A stretch of 64,000 nucleotides of DNA. Source: Saussurea involucrata. Taxonomy: Eukaryota > Streptophyta > Magnoliopsida > Asterales > Asteraceae. Positions 40,026 through 51,004 of this stretch are shown piece after piece. Numbering within the stretch: the first letter of the stretch is position 1; every line of letters starts with the position of its first letter. The notes below the pieces were generated by a model, which saw only the letters and a list, made by a program, of their open reading frames with translations, had not been told where the DNA came from and searched no databases. The stretch lies in assembly GCA_033807775.1 (NCBI GenBank), contig CM066320.1, positions 177,664,784 to 177,728,783 on the forward strand. Direction: 5' to 3'. The position numbers and the translations under genes are program-made.

Positions 40026-40816
40026 CCCACATAGGAAGAGAGAGTAAACTTTCTTTGGTTTATAACCAAAGAAGTGTGAGGAGTTGACAAGCTCCTTGAT
40101 TGGTTTTACTCTAACTCCTACCCGCGCGCAGGGGGTGCCGATTGACGATTTCGTAAGCTAAAATCGTCGAACTTGTGTGCGAGCGCGACCTGCGGACACG
40201 AATGCAGCTCCAAATTCTCGTGCTCACGCAGCTCGGTTTTGCTAAATTTTCTGTTGACCCGTTTGTATTTTTGAAACTGAAACTGTATTTCGGTTACAGT
40301 TTTAAATTTCGTAATTAAGATTTTCGGTTTTATAATCAATTTCTTAATTCAGAATTTATGAATGTCGGTTACAGTATTGATTTGTTATTATGAATTTCGG
40401 TTTTAGTAACCGATTTATTAACTACGAATTTATACTTGTCGGTTTCAAATTCCCATATAAATAAGTCGTCTCGGGTTCATCCAAAAAAATACAAAACAGT
40501 TCACGTTTTTCAGAACTGAACTCTCTCTCGGTATTCTCTCCATACGAAACTCGAACAGTGGCATACGGTTTTATTTTCGGCGAACTTTTCAGGCAAGTGT
40601 CATCTCCGGCAGTTCTACAACTGCTTTCGCTGTTGTACCCTGGGAACAGACGGCAAATCAGTTTAAGGGAATCGTGTCCAACACGAGCCTCAGCGGCTCT
40701 CGTTTATAGGAATTCGTTTCCTTTCCGTTCTTTCTGCTTCATCTTATTTCAGTTTCGTTTTTCGTTATTTAATAATTAATCCTGTGTATGATTAATATAC
40801 AGTAAAATTACCAACA
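40026..40816 (+). repeat. copia-AB LTR, copy B, right part
   Basis: Continuation of the LTR broken at 37259. It includes the CGGTTACAG array and TATA box near 40455 and ends ttaccaaca. Confidence 0.9.
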
Positions 40817-41511
40817 TCATGTGCGTTTTGTTTGCGGAGAGAGTCATGTGCGTTTTTTTGGGGTAAAAATATGTGGAGCCTTATTATATTACTTTTATAA
40901 GAACATTTGAGGGAGAATAGAGGTTCCAACATATATTAAGAAAAATAGTTCAAGTCTAGTCGATATGAGACTTAACACATACAACAGAGCTTTTAACAGC
41001 ATGTTCCACAAAAATACGGATCGAAATAAAATACATTCCATTTTATTGCAATTTACTCTTTAAAAATTACCTTGTTATTTTCACAAATATCTATTAAGAA
41101 GCATGATTTTAGCCTAAAACTTGTACAAGAATAATCTGAAAACGAGTTGCATATGAAGATATACCATTCATTTAAAATTATGTAAACGAGCGTTATGTTA
41201 CGCGCATATACCTGTGATCATATTTATCATTATTTTTTATTAAAAACATATAGATTTACGTTATGCCTCCTTTAAAAAAGTAAAAAATAAAATGATGAAC
41301 ATGATGATCTAGGTAGATTCACTTTAATTGTCTTAAAAGTATCTAGCGGTTGACGAGTTGACCCACTGAGTTATAACTTCCTGTGGCAAAGGATTGATTT
41401 GGTTCAATGGTTTTGAATATTCGATTCAATCCAACGATTTAAAACGGTGAGTTAATGACACATGGCATTAGTTTCTTATTTTTATTCTACAACATAGCTA
41501 TGGGGACGTTT
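40817..41511. other. Intergenic stretch with an old LTR remnant
   Basis: Bases of about 40865-40990 resemble 10013-10100 (aatatgtgg, then ttccaacatatat), so a diverged piece of the same old copia LTR is likely. The remainder shows no gene or element signature. Confidence 0.4.
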
Positions 41512-42495
41512 GATTCGTACGATTTCAACGGAATTGGAATGATCAATTCCATTGATCAAATTTCTTCGGCCGTTTGGTTACCTATAGAATGGAATTGAAT
41601 TCCACACATTTAACCATTAATGGATTTGGTCATTCCGTCACAAATGAGAAGGAATTGAATTTCATTCCACCCCATTTTCTCAAAAAGACAAAAATGTCCT
41701 CATCTTCCTTACTTGATTTACCCAGACCGGTATGAATCATCGTCGACCACCACCGATCTGAACCACCGTCGACCACCAGCGTTCTGAACCACCGTCGACC
41801 ACCACCGATCTTAACCACCGTCGACCACCACCGTTCTGAACCACCGCCGACCACCATCGATCTGAACCGCCGTCAACCACCACCGTTGTGAACCACCGTC
41901 GGCCACCACCGATATAAACCACCGCCGACCATCATCGTCCTGAACCACCGACGACCACCACCGTTCTTAACCACAGTTGGCCACCACCGTTCTGAACCAC
42001 CACCGACCACCGTCGACCACCACCGATCTAAACCACCGCCGACCACCACCGTTATGAACCACTGCCAACCACCACCGATCTGAATCACCGCCGACCACCA
42101 CCGATCTAAACCACCGCCGACCACCACCGATCTAAACCACCGTTGACCACCACCGTTCTGAACCACTGCCGACCACCACCGATCTGAACTACCGTCGACC
42201 ACCACCGTTCTGAACAATCGCCGGCCACCACCGATCTGAACCACTGCTGACCACACACCGAACCACCTCCGGCCACCACCGTCTTCAAAAAGGGTATTTT
42301 GGTCATTTACTAATATTTAATTTCAATTCCAAAGCTAATATTATTTAAACCAGACAAATTCCAATTACTTTAACATATTCCATTCCAATGTATGTCAACC
42401 AAACAGATGGTCAAACCTGATAACATTCCATTCCAACTCAAATTTCTTTAACAGTTTCCATTCCATCCAAAAACATTCTGCGAACCAAACGCCCC
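41512..42495. mobile_element. Harbinger/hAT-like non-autonomous element around a minisatellite
   Basis: The left end GGGGACGTTTGATTCG is mirrored by cgaaccaaacgcccc on the right, and both subterminal regions are rich in ggaattggaatg-type words in opposite orientation. No transposase. The flanking trinucleotides are tat and taa, which is not a clean duplication, so superfamily assignment is tentative. Confidence 0.65.
41725..42285 (-). repeat. 26-bp minisatellite, ~21 copies
   Basis: The plus-strand unit is close to ccaccgtcgaccaccaccg plus ttctgaa, with alternations gatctgaa/gttctgaa and gtcg/gccg. Because no stop occurs in any of the three minus-strand frames of the unit, long minus frames exist (repeating WWSTVVQIGGGRRWFRTVVV). 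It is non-coding as far as can be judged: no start context or flanking exon is seen. Confidence 0.92.
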
Positions 42496-43009
42496 TAAGT
42501 TGAGGATGAAAAACATTGAATTAATATCATATGATCTATTTGTCATAATGGTTATATGATCAACAATATTTTAACTCGAAATATTGTATCTGAACAAATA
42601 ACAAAATATATATGTGAGAAATCAGAAATCCCAAGGAAACTTCTTTTGTGCTCTTATGTAGACCATTAATTGAGTTTTTTTTCCTGAAGTAATTGGATTC
42701 CAATGAGAATGAAAGTTATCGCAAGAAGGATAAGAAGCGATCACCATCCTTGAGATGTACGGAGATGAGATTCGCTTTGGTGCATCGGATCAATTCTCGT
42801 GAGAAAGCCAATTAATGAGCGGGGTTAGATTATAAGTGATCAAATATCCAAATCTCTGGTAACAAGTAAATTGGGCTGTTTTTTTCACATGTGCATTATG
42901 CATGAATGCATGTTACAAATTATTTGTATGTACATGTGCATACCGTCTAGATGAACGACTATCGGGTTGTTACTAATTTTTCATTTTTTGCGATTTTCCC
43001 TTGAACCTG

Positions 43010-43013
<4 letters not shown>
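42496..43013. other. Unannotated intergenic stretch
   Basis: No gene, repeat or element end recognised. Confidence 0.5.

Positions 43014-43068
<55 letters not shown>
43014..43068. repeat. (TA)n microsatellite
   Basis: About 27 TA units at the left edge of MITE 4. Confidence 0.95.
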
Positions 43069-43071
<3 letters not shown>

Positions 43072-43227
43072 GAGATGTTCATTTGAGAAGTGCTAAATAT
43101 ATGAGAAGTAGAGAAGTGATCTTAGTAATTCATTTGGTCAAGATCGACGGCTTTGACCGAGAAACAGCGGACAATTCCTCGCGTGATCCGCGCGTGGTCT
43201 GCACAAGATAGAGGGGTAGTTTCGTAA

Positions 43228-43602
43228 AAAATACACGGGACGAGTTCATATATGAATCTGTGTGATTCACATATGAACTATACGTTCATATATGAACCTT
43301 TGCAATTCACATATGAACTCTTTTTAACTAATTCATATATGAACCTTTGTGTTTCATATATGAACTAATTAACTGTAGGTTCATATATGAATCAGTTGAA
43401 CCAATAAACTAATTCATATATGAACCTTTGTGATTCATATATGAACTCTTTTTAATTAATTATCATATGAACTAATTAACTGATTCATATATGAATTAGT
43501 TAAAAAAAGTTCATATGTGAATTACAAAGGTTCATATATGAACATATAGTTCACATGTGAATCACACAGATTCATATATGAACTCGTCCCGTGTTTTTGT
43601 AA
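43228..43602. repeat. Nested palindrome of ttcatatatgaac units
   Basis: acgggacgagttcatatatg on the left matches catatatgaactcgtcccgt on the right. Between them stand a dozen or so palindromic ttcatatatgaac or ttcacatatgaac words. Confidence 0.85.
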
Positions 43603-43630
43603 AAGTTACGAAACTGCCCTTCTATTTTTG

Positions 43631-43735
43631 GAACAGTCGCAACTTTTGACCAGTCAAAGCCGCAACTTTTGACCAGTCAAAGCCGCAACTTTTGACCAGT
43701 GAAAGCCGCAACTTTTGACCAGTGAAAGCCGATCT
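43631..43735 (+). repeat. 23-bp tandem repeat x 4
   Basis: Unit close to cgcaacttttgaccagtcaa plus agc, four copies, in MITE 4. Confidence 0.9.
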
Positions 43736-43805
43736 TGACCGAATAAATGGCCAAGATTACTTCTCTACTTCTCATATATTTAGCACTTCTCAAATGAACC
43801 TAAGG

Positions 43806-43806
<1 letters not shown>

Positions 43807-43838
<32 letters not shown>
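43807..43838. repeat. (TA)n microsatellite
   Basis: TA run between MITE 4 and MITE 5. Confidence 0.95.
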
Positions 43839-43840
<2 letters not shown>

Positions 43841-44074
43841 TGGGTTCACGTGAGACCAACTTGTTTTCGTGAGACCATGAGACCAGGAAATTAACACTAA
43901 ACATTCACAGTGATTCATTGTGAAGGTAAGAAAAATAGCTAACCTTCACAGCAAAAACATTGTGAATGTTTACCATCACAGTACCTTCACAGTCTTTTGC
44001 TGTGAAGGTTTAGTGTTAATTTTTTGGTCTCACGGTCTTACGAAAATAGTCTGGTCTCACATGATCTCAAGTCT
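43839..44074. mobile_element. Foldback MITE 5, TA-flanked
   Basis: Left end gggttcacgtgagaccaact with tgtttt, cgtgagaccatgagacc following. The right end carries the inverse (ggtctcacggtcttacgaaa, then ctggtctcacatgatct). An inner pair ttaacactaaacattcacag / ctgtgaaggtttagtgttaa extends the fold. Confidence 0.88.
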
Positions 44075-44445
44075 ATATATATGTATACGGATTAAATAAA
44101 ATGAGAACCACAAATTTGTTACAAACCCGTGAGAACTAATATAAAAATATTTTCTTACGTGATATTTTTTCATCAAATGGTAGGACTTAAGATATTTTGC
44201 TTCACATATATTTGTTTCATAATATGACAGTTTCACATGTATTTGTTTCACCACATGAGTATTTTTTACGTACATTTTTCATTTCACTAGGTGAATCAAA
44301 AAGAAATTTCACATGTAATTTTTCCACAAGGTGAACATGGACATATTTAAAACAACATCTTAAATCATACATTTTGATGAAAAATGTTATTTGATTATCC
44401 TGCTATATATAGGGGTTAAATCTAGCGAGGATCAAATAAAGATTG

Positions 44446-44450
44446 AGAAT
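44446..44450 (+). repeat. TSD of gypsy chromovirus, left copy
   Basis: agaat on the left, agaac at 62099-62103 on the right, with one mismatch. Confidence 0.65.
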
Positions 44451-46361
44451 TGTAACGCCCCAAAATCCGGGCCAATTTAAACCTCGAGTTACAACAGGTT
44501 ATGATAACAAAACTTCAACTTATATAGATAGCAAAGGAATTAACCATCAAGAGTGTAATTACAATACATGATACTTCGAATAACCTATCAATCTAATCAT
44601 GTCACTATAATCAAATTAATTGAGTTATCTAAGCTATCCTCCAAAAATCTCCTCTTTGTTAATTGCCACTTCTGCTACTCCAAAAACACTCGTCCCACAA
44701 CCCTTTATTTGCCTGAGCCTGTACCTGGACCTGGTAAGAAACCATTATATGAAACGATTAGGCCAACGCCTAGTGAGAACATTCGTTTCAATAATAATAT
44801 TTGCAAAAATCAATGTAAACAAGTTATAACAAACCTAGTTGCTCCTTTTCTTACCGTACGTATAACTCTACTCCATTATACGATTTTATCCACTCCCATG
44901 ACTGACCACAATTCCATCAGCATATCATACCCCAGAGCCACACTATGAATCTTTACAGATTCTAGATCAATGCTCTCCACCAATAAATCGCGATTACACA
45001 CGCCCATTTATTAGTAAGGAAGCGGAGATTACAAGTGCTTATGTCAACCTCACTTTCTTCCTTAGAAATCAGGAATAACGATTAGACGAGTAATGTCACA
45101 CGCCTATTCCATGATTTCCCACACACACTGGAATAACGATTAAACGAGAAGTACCACACGCCTATTCCATGTGATTGCCAAACTTTAGTGCCTATGGATC
45201 CATTACACTATCTACTCGTGCAAGTAAATGCTTAATACAGATTTCTCATATCATTCAGTATGAGCAAATCACCTTTATACCATATAGATTCCTCATATCA
45301 TTCAATATGAGCCAGTCTCCTTTACCTATACCAAACACCTGCCTAGTATCAAACCGACACAGTTATCAAGCCTAACATACTACCCTTCGAATGTACGTAT
45401 GTTCATGCTAAACTAATTATGTCTCAATCACTAAATCACGACGATTCACAATTAACAGAACTGAAAATTGCCCAGTCTGCACAAAGTGTCCGGACAACCC
45501 AAAGTTTCCGGATAATAAGAGTTTTCCGGACAGCTAAACCTTTCCGGATACATACTTAATCCGGACAACTGAATTTTCCGAACAAACATCTAATCCAGAC
45601 AACACCCGGAAACTACAGTACCCGGATACTATCCGGTAACTACATCCATTCGGAAAACTAAAGCAATTCGGACTTACCCGGTACCTTGCTGCATCCGGAT
45701 ACATTCATCACAGAGGTTTCCGGATACGACATTTCATCCGGAAACCTTCGAACTGCAGCCTAAAACCCAATCCAATTCGATGTCTGTTTGATTCAGCTTA
45801 ATCCAGACCATTTCTTATAATTCATAACAAGTTTATACATCTATTACAAGGTTTAATTTAACATAAAAACACTGATTTAAGCAAACAACAAATGAACTCA
45901 CCTTATTTTGCAAAACCCACTTTAAACCCAATCTGCTGCTCAAATCTGCTATGAATGATTCTAGAAATCAATCCAATACACAGATTCGTTTACAATCATA
46001 CAACTACAACAAGTTTTATCAGAAAATTATAACCAACTCTTACCAATTTGAAGACAAATCTAGCTTTTCTTCTTTTCTTTCCCTTTTCTATTCTTTCTCT
46101 CTTTCTCTCTACCTCTTAACCGACCCAAACATATGAATCAGATAAAAATCTGATTTCAACCTTCTTATCCAAACACACTTTTCAAATATGACCAAACACA
46201 CCTCCAAAATTCATTATTTCCAAAAGTAGCACCAAACTTTAAACTCTTGTATTGTAACCCTATTGAATTATAAAATTTCGATATAACTCAAGGTTTACAC
46301 AAAATATAATAATATCCCAATCCTCATTAAAATACTATTATTGAAAATTCTGGATGTTACA
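44451..46361 (-). repeat. 3' LTR of gypsy chromovirus
   Basis: 1911 bases; on minus TGTAACATCC...GGGCGTTACA. It carries a CCGGA-rich segment at 45488-45745. Confidence 0.95.
45488..45745 (-). repeat. TCCGGA motif array in chromovirus LTR
   Basis: More than a dozen TCCGGA or close variants (gtccggacaac, tttccggata) within 260 bases, on both strands because the core is palindromic. The same array is at 61225-61485. It resembles the array in the gag-only gypsy LTR at 29790. Confidence 0.85.
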
Positions 46362-46374
46362 ATACTCCCCAACT
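46362..46374 (-). other. Polypurine tract of gypsy chromovirus
   Basis: On minus, gttggggagtat directly before the 3' LTR. Confidence 0.85.
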
Positions 46375-46403
46375 TGAAAATGATTTCGTCCTCGAAATCA
46401 AGA

Positions 46404-49400
46404 TCAGATAAACAGATGGGGATACCTATCCCTCATACTCTCTTCCGATTCTAAAGTCACATTGGTACCCCTATGGTGTTTCCACTGTACTTTCAACACC
46501 GCTACTTCCTTGCCACTACGTAGCTTTCTAACCGATCTTTCCAAAATTGCCTCTGGTTCTTTCACACAGCGACTCTTTTCATCTACTCTCACATCAGTGA
46601 GTGGTATCACATCCTCTTCTTCGGCTAAACACTTCCGAAGATAACAAACATGAAAGGTATTATGAACCCCTTCCAACTCTGGTGGAAGATCCAACTGATA
46701 TGCTTGTAAACCAACCCTTTTAGTTATAGTGAAAGGTCCTAGAAAACGAGGAATTAACTTCCCGCGTTTACCAAACCTTATCACACCCTTCCATGGGGAT
46801 ACTTTAAGCATCACGCGCTCCCCAACTTGAAATTCTTTTGGTCTCCTTTTCGGATCAGCATAACTCTTCTGTCGGTCCTGAGCTGCTTTCATATGCTGCC
46901 GAATTTCTTTCACCTTATCAGCTGTTTGTTGTACCAATTCTGGACCAGCAAACTGTTTCTCTCCGGCTTTCAACCAACACACCGGAGTTCTACATTTTCG
47001 ACCATACAAGGCTTCGAAGGGCGCTCTTCCGATACTGGAATGATAACTGTTATTATACGCAAATTCTACTAACGGTAGATGCGTATCCCAGTTACCTCCA
47101 AAATCCAATACACATGACCTGAGCATATCTTCCAAAGTTTGTATAGTCCTTTCACTCTGTCCATCAGTCTGTGGATGAAAAGCAGTGCTCAAATTAACTT
47201 TCGTACCCAATTCCTCTTGTAGTGATCGCCAAAACCTTGAGGTAAACCGACTATCACGATCTGACACAATCGACACCGGTATACCATGTCTTGACACCAC
47301 CTCATCAATATACAGCTTCGCCAATTTCTCAATTGGTGACGCTTCCTTCATAGCCAGAAAATGAGCACTCTTAGTCAAACGATCCACAATCACCCAAATA
47401 GTGTCGTTACCTTTTTGTGTCTTTGGTAACTTCATCACGAAATCCATAGTGATCTTCTCCCATTTCCATTCTGGAATCTCCAAAGATTGGAAACTTCCAT
47501 AAGGTTTCTGATGTTCCGCTTTCACCAACAAACATGTTCTACATGTTTCTACCTTCCGGGCCACATCTACTTTCATTGCCGGCCACCAATAATGCAATTT
47601 CAGATCTCGATACATCTTTGTATTCCCAGGATGTATGGAATACCTAGACCTATGAGCGTCTTCGAGAATCAGCTCTCGATTTCCTCCAATCTTTGGTACC
47701 CAAACACGACCTTGGAACAGCTTTATTCCACGACCATCTTCAGTTAGCTGAAGGTGTTGCTTGCCCATCACTTCTTCTTTCAGGTTTACTTCCCGTAAAA
47801 CCTCCGCTTGTGCCTCTTTTATCTTTTCCATCAAACTCGATGTCACATCAATTCTAGCATTGATCGATTTCAAACATCCACTATACTCTTTCCTACTTAA
47901 AGCATCGGCCACGAAATTTGCTTTACCAGGATGGTAATGCAATTCGCAATCGTAATCTTTAAGTAATTCTAACCATCTTCGATGTCTCATATTTAACTCT
48001 TTCTGATCAAAAACATGCTGCAAACTTTTATGGTCAGTAAAAAGAGTACATTTGGTTCCATACAAGTAGTGCCTCCACAGCTTTAAAGCAAACACAACAG
48101 TCGCTAACTCCAAATCATGTGTCGGGTAGTTCTTCTCGTGTTCCTTAAGTTGTCTTGACGCATAAGCAATCACTTTGCCTCGTTGCATCAATACGCATCC
48201 TAGGCCCATCTTTGAAGCATCACTGTATACCACTAAATCTTCTGTTCCTTCTGGTAAAGCAAGAACCGGAGCCTCACACAACTTTTGACGTAAAGTTCTG
48301 AAAGCCGATTCTTGTTTCTCCGTCCAAACAAACTTCACGTTCTTTCTAGTCAGAATAGTCAAAGCAGATGCAATCTTAGAAAATTCTTTAATAAACCTTC
48401 TGTAATAACCTGCTAAACCCAATAAACTTCTTATTTCAGATGCACTTCTAGGTGTCTCCCAATTTGCCATAGCTTCAATCTTAGCTGGGTCTACCTTGAC
48501 TCCTTCTGAAGTGATCACGTGACCTAGAAATTGTACTTCTTCTAACCAAAATTCACATTTTGAAAACTTCGCGTACAATTTCTCTCTTCTTAAAACTTCT
48601 AAGACTTCACGTAGGTGTTGTTCATGATCTGCTTTAGTCTTTGAATACACAAGTATGTCATCAATAAAGACGATAACAAACTTGTCCAAGAAAGGTCGAC
48701 ACACTCTATTCATCAGATCCATGAAGACAGCTGGAGCATTTGTCAACCTGAATGGCATTACTAGAAACTCATAATGCCCGTATCTGGTTCTAAAAGCTGT
48801 CTTAGGAATATCTTCATTTCTAACCCGTACTTGGTGATACCCTGACCTCAAATCAATCTTAGAAAAACATCCTGCCCCTTGAAGTTGATCAAACAGATCA
48901 TCGATTCTTGGAAGCGGATATTTATTCTTAATCGTCACCTTATTCAGCTCGCGGTAATCTATACACATTCTCATAGTACCGTCTTTCTTCTTAACAAACA
49001 GGACCGGAGCTCCCCAAGGCGAAGAACTCGGTCTGACAAAACCTTTATCTAATAACTCCTAGAGTTGAGTCATCATTTCTTTCATTTCAGATGGCGCTAG
49101 ACGGTAAGGTGCCCGCGCTATCGGAGACGAACCTGGAATGAGATCAATTCTAAACTCCACCTGTCTTTCAGTAGGTAGACCAGGAAGATCATCAGGAAAT
49201 ATGTCAGGAAACTCATGTACCACCTTGATATCTTCCAATTGTTTCTTTTCCAGCCTTTCATCTAAGACATACGCCAGATAGGACATACATCCTTTCATTA
49301 AACACTTCCGCGCCTTCACAACAGAGATTAACGGAATTTCCCCCTTTTGCTTTTCCCCGATTAATTTCTTTGCGCAAAATATTTCTGCTTGATTGGCTGT

Positions 49401-49731
49401 CAGCCAATCCATACCCACAACTATGTCAAACCCTCCAATTTCCATCAACAACAAGTTGATCGAAAATTTCGTCTCTTCTATAAGAATAGTACAACCATCA
49501 AGCCTTTCTCGAACCAAAGCTTGACCCCCATTAGCTACCTCTACCACTAAAGCATCATCTAAAGTAGTAACAGGCGTAGTTAATTTAGGGTAGAATGATT
49601 TGGACACAAAAGACAAATTTGCTCCACAATCGAACAAAATACGCGCAGGACAAGAATTAACAAGGAATATACCCGAGACAAAGTCCCTTGATTCCTTAGC
49701 TTCATCAGCGGTCATCTGAAAAGCTCGACTC
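46404..49731 (-). pseudogene. Gypsy protease, RT, RNase H, integrase, chromodomain; one nonsense codon
   Basis: Protease: LFDCGANLSFVS, then VVGMDWL. A TAG at 49059-49061 stands where the frame otherwise continues directly into RT; a CAG to TAG change is the simplest account. RT: MRMCIDYRELNK, DLRSGYHQVRV, FIDDILVYS (catalytic DD). RNase H: VYSDASKMGLGCVLMQ, TDHKSLQHVF, DALSRK. Integrase: zinc site HPGNTKMYRDL...CRTCLLVK, then MDFVMKLP, SDRDSRFTSRFW and HPQTDGQSERT for the DDE triad. The C-terminus has a GPF...HNTFHVCYLRK stretch and a chromodomain-like end (VDEKSRCVKEPEAILE, VLKVQWKHH) that in this clade is thought to bind histone marks and direct insertion to heterochromatin. The reading stops at the copia insertion at 49736. 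Confidence 0.95.
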
Positions 49732-49736
49732 GTTGG
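49732..49736 (+). repeat. TSD of tandem copia array, left copy
   Basis: gttgg, identical to 58573-58577. Confidence 0.95.
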
Positions 49737-50946
49737 TGTTGGTGCAAGTGTACCACATCTCTATATATTTATATATATTTATTTTGATGATTACAAACAC
49801 ACCGTATTATTGTTTATCTAACAATCCAATCCAAGTGTACAGTTCTTGAAGAACACGAAGATTTTATCTGAAGAGTTCAAGACGGAAGATTTACGTTGTC
49901 ATTAGTGTTTATAATTTATAATGATAAACACCCTAAAATAATATACCACTTGGATATTTCTAAAAACCAAATAAATGATTTTAATTAAATATGGTTTATT
50001 GAGAAAGATTGGTTGCGTCCTGGAAGCTGCCTATTCTGACGCAGGTATACCGCGAAGAATGCCCGGTATACCGCGGGTACATACTGGGCGGTATACCGCG
50101 ATGTATAGCCGGTATACCGCGGCGGCTTGATGTTACCTCTGATTGATTGGAAGTACTTTTGTCTGGGCGGTATACCGCGGTGTTTAGCCGGTATACCGCG
50201 GGTACAGTTTCCGTTTGTTTTTGCAGGGTTGACCTTTCTCTTCTGACACGTACTTTATTACTGCACGGTATACCGCGTGCTTTTGGCGGTATACCGCGGA
50301 TGCATGTATCCGTTGGAAGAACTGCTATATAATGCATGCGATGGTGGAGAAGAAAAATAGACAAGAGAACAACCAACAGCCATCTATTCTCCCAACTAAT
50401 ATTCCATACTACATATTATCACTACATATTTATTTTATAAAACGTTTTTATAAAATATCCAAGTGATAAATATTATACAAGAGTGATTACCATTGTGAGT
50501 TATACTCCTCTTGTAAGTGTTTGAATAACGGGTGTGTGATCATGTATATCTCAATAAGCTGAAGCTTGAGAGCCTATTGCTTACCTTTGTATTTGGTTTG
50601 TATTCTACCGTAAAGAATACGTTTATTGGATCGTGTCGGGAAGTGTCTCGGCTAGTGATTTACCAAGTTGTGGTAGATCACTAAATCTCCGTGTCAAGTA
50701 TCTATATCCCTTATCTCTTTATATTTCCGCTGTGCATTTAATTATATCTGTTTATATAATTATTGTATATTCATTGCATTTATACTCTGCTTTATTTACT
50801 ATATTTATCTATCCTGTATTTATACGTATCTGTTGTGTTTTCATATACTCTGTTGTATTTACATTATTAAGATATTTTTATAAAAGAATTTTTGAAAGTA
50901 AAATTATTTAAATACAACCTTACCCCCCCCCCTAGGTTGTCTAACA
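49737..50946 (+). repeat. Tandem copia array, LTR 1
   Basis: TGTTGGTGCAAG...GTCTAACA, 1210 bases. Eight GGTATACCGCG words at 50045-50300, TATATAA at 50326-50332, and a C run at 50923-50932. Confidence 0.96.
50045..50332 (+). promoter_or_regulatory. GGTATACCGCG x8 array upstream of TATA box
   Basis: Eight exact 11-mers at irregular spacing, each containing the palindrome GGTATACC and often CCGCGG, end about 25 bases before gcTATATAAtgc. Repeated in the other two LTRs (53859-54146 and 57673-57960). This looks like a U3 enhancer cluster. Confidence 0.7.
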
Positions 50947-50962
50947 ATTGGTATCAGAGCAG
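50947..50962 (+). other. Primer binding site, tandem copia unit 1
   Basis: attggtatcagagcagg after LTR 1. The same site follows LTR 2 at 54761. LTR 3 is followed by the target duplication instead. Confidence 0.92.
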
Positions 50963-51004
50963 GGCTTTCAAATTTTTCTGCTTAAATTTCTTTTATTCTT
51001 TTAA

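Larger units (their letters stand above)
11565..40816 (+). mobile_element. Deleted Ty1/copia family (copia-AB): internal A, LTR, internal B, LTR, with four nested insertions
   Basis: Internal A (11565-14907 plus 27959-28486) and internal B (34584-37026) share a repeat array, a protease-region fragment, an RT/RNase H fragment and a 3' segment with the polypurine tract. Each is followed by a copy of the same LTR (28487-29338 plus 34418-34583; 37027-37258 plus 40026-40816, about 1020 bp each). No LTR precedes internal A, where MULE2 sequence begins. There is no tRNA primer word after the LTR before internal B, so this is not two normal elements side by side. All pol copies are partial and the family here is non-autonomous. 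Confidence 0.75.
43069..43806. mobile_element. Foldback MITE 4, TA-flanked
   Basis: Left end ttcatttgagaagtgctaaa with tatgagaagtagagaagt following. The right end is its inverse (acttctctacttctcatata, then gcacttctcaaatgaacc). Inside, 43228-43602 forms a second, longer inverted repeat made of many ttcatatatgaac palindromes, and four copies of a 23-bp unit (gccgcaacttttgaccagt) follow. No coding frame. Confidence 0.88.

Noticed and set aside
41725..42285. CRISPR-like array of 26-bp repeats
   Set aside because: The repeats are contiguous with no unique spacers, in plant DNA, inside an inverted-end element. It is a minisatellite.
50633..50911. 92-codon hydrophobic frame in the tandem copia LTR
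   Set aside because: It lies in AT-rich R/U5 sequence of the LTR and has no start context. Hydrophobicity follows from T-rich codons.
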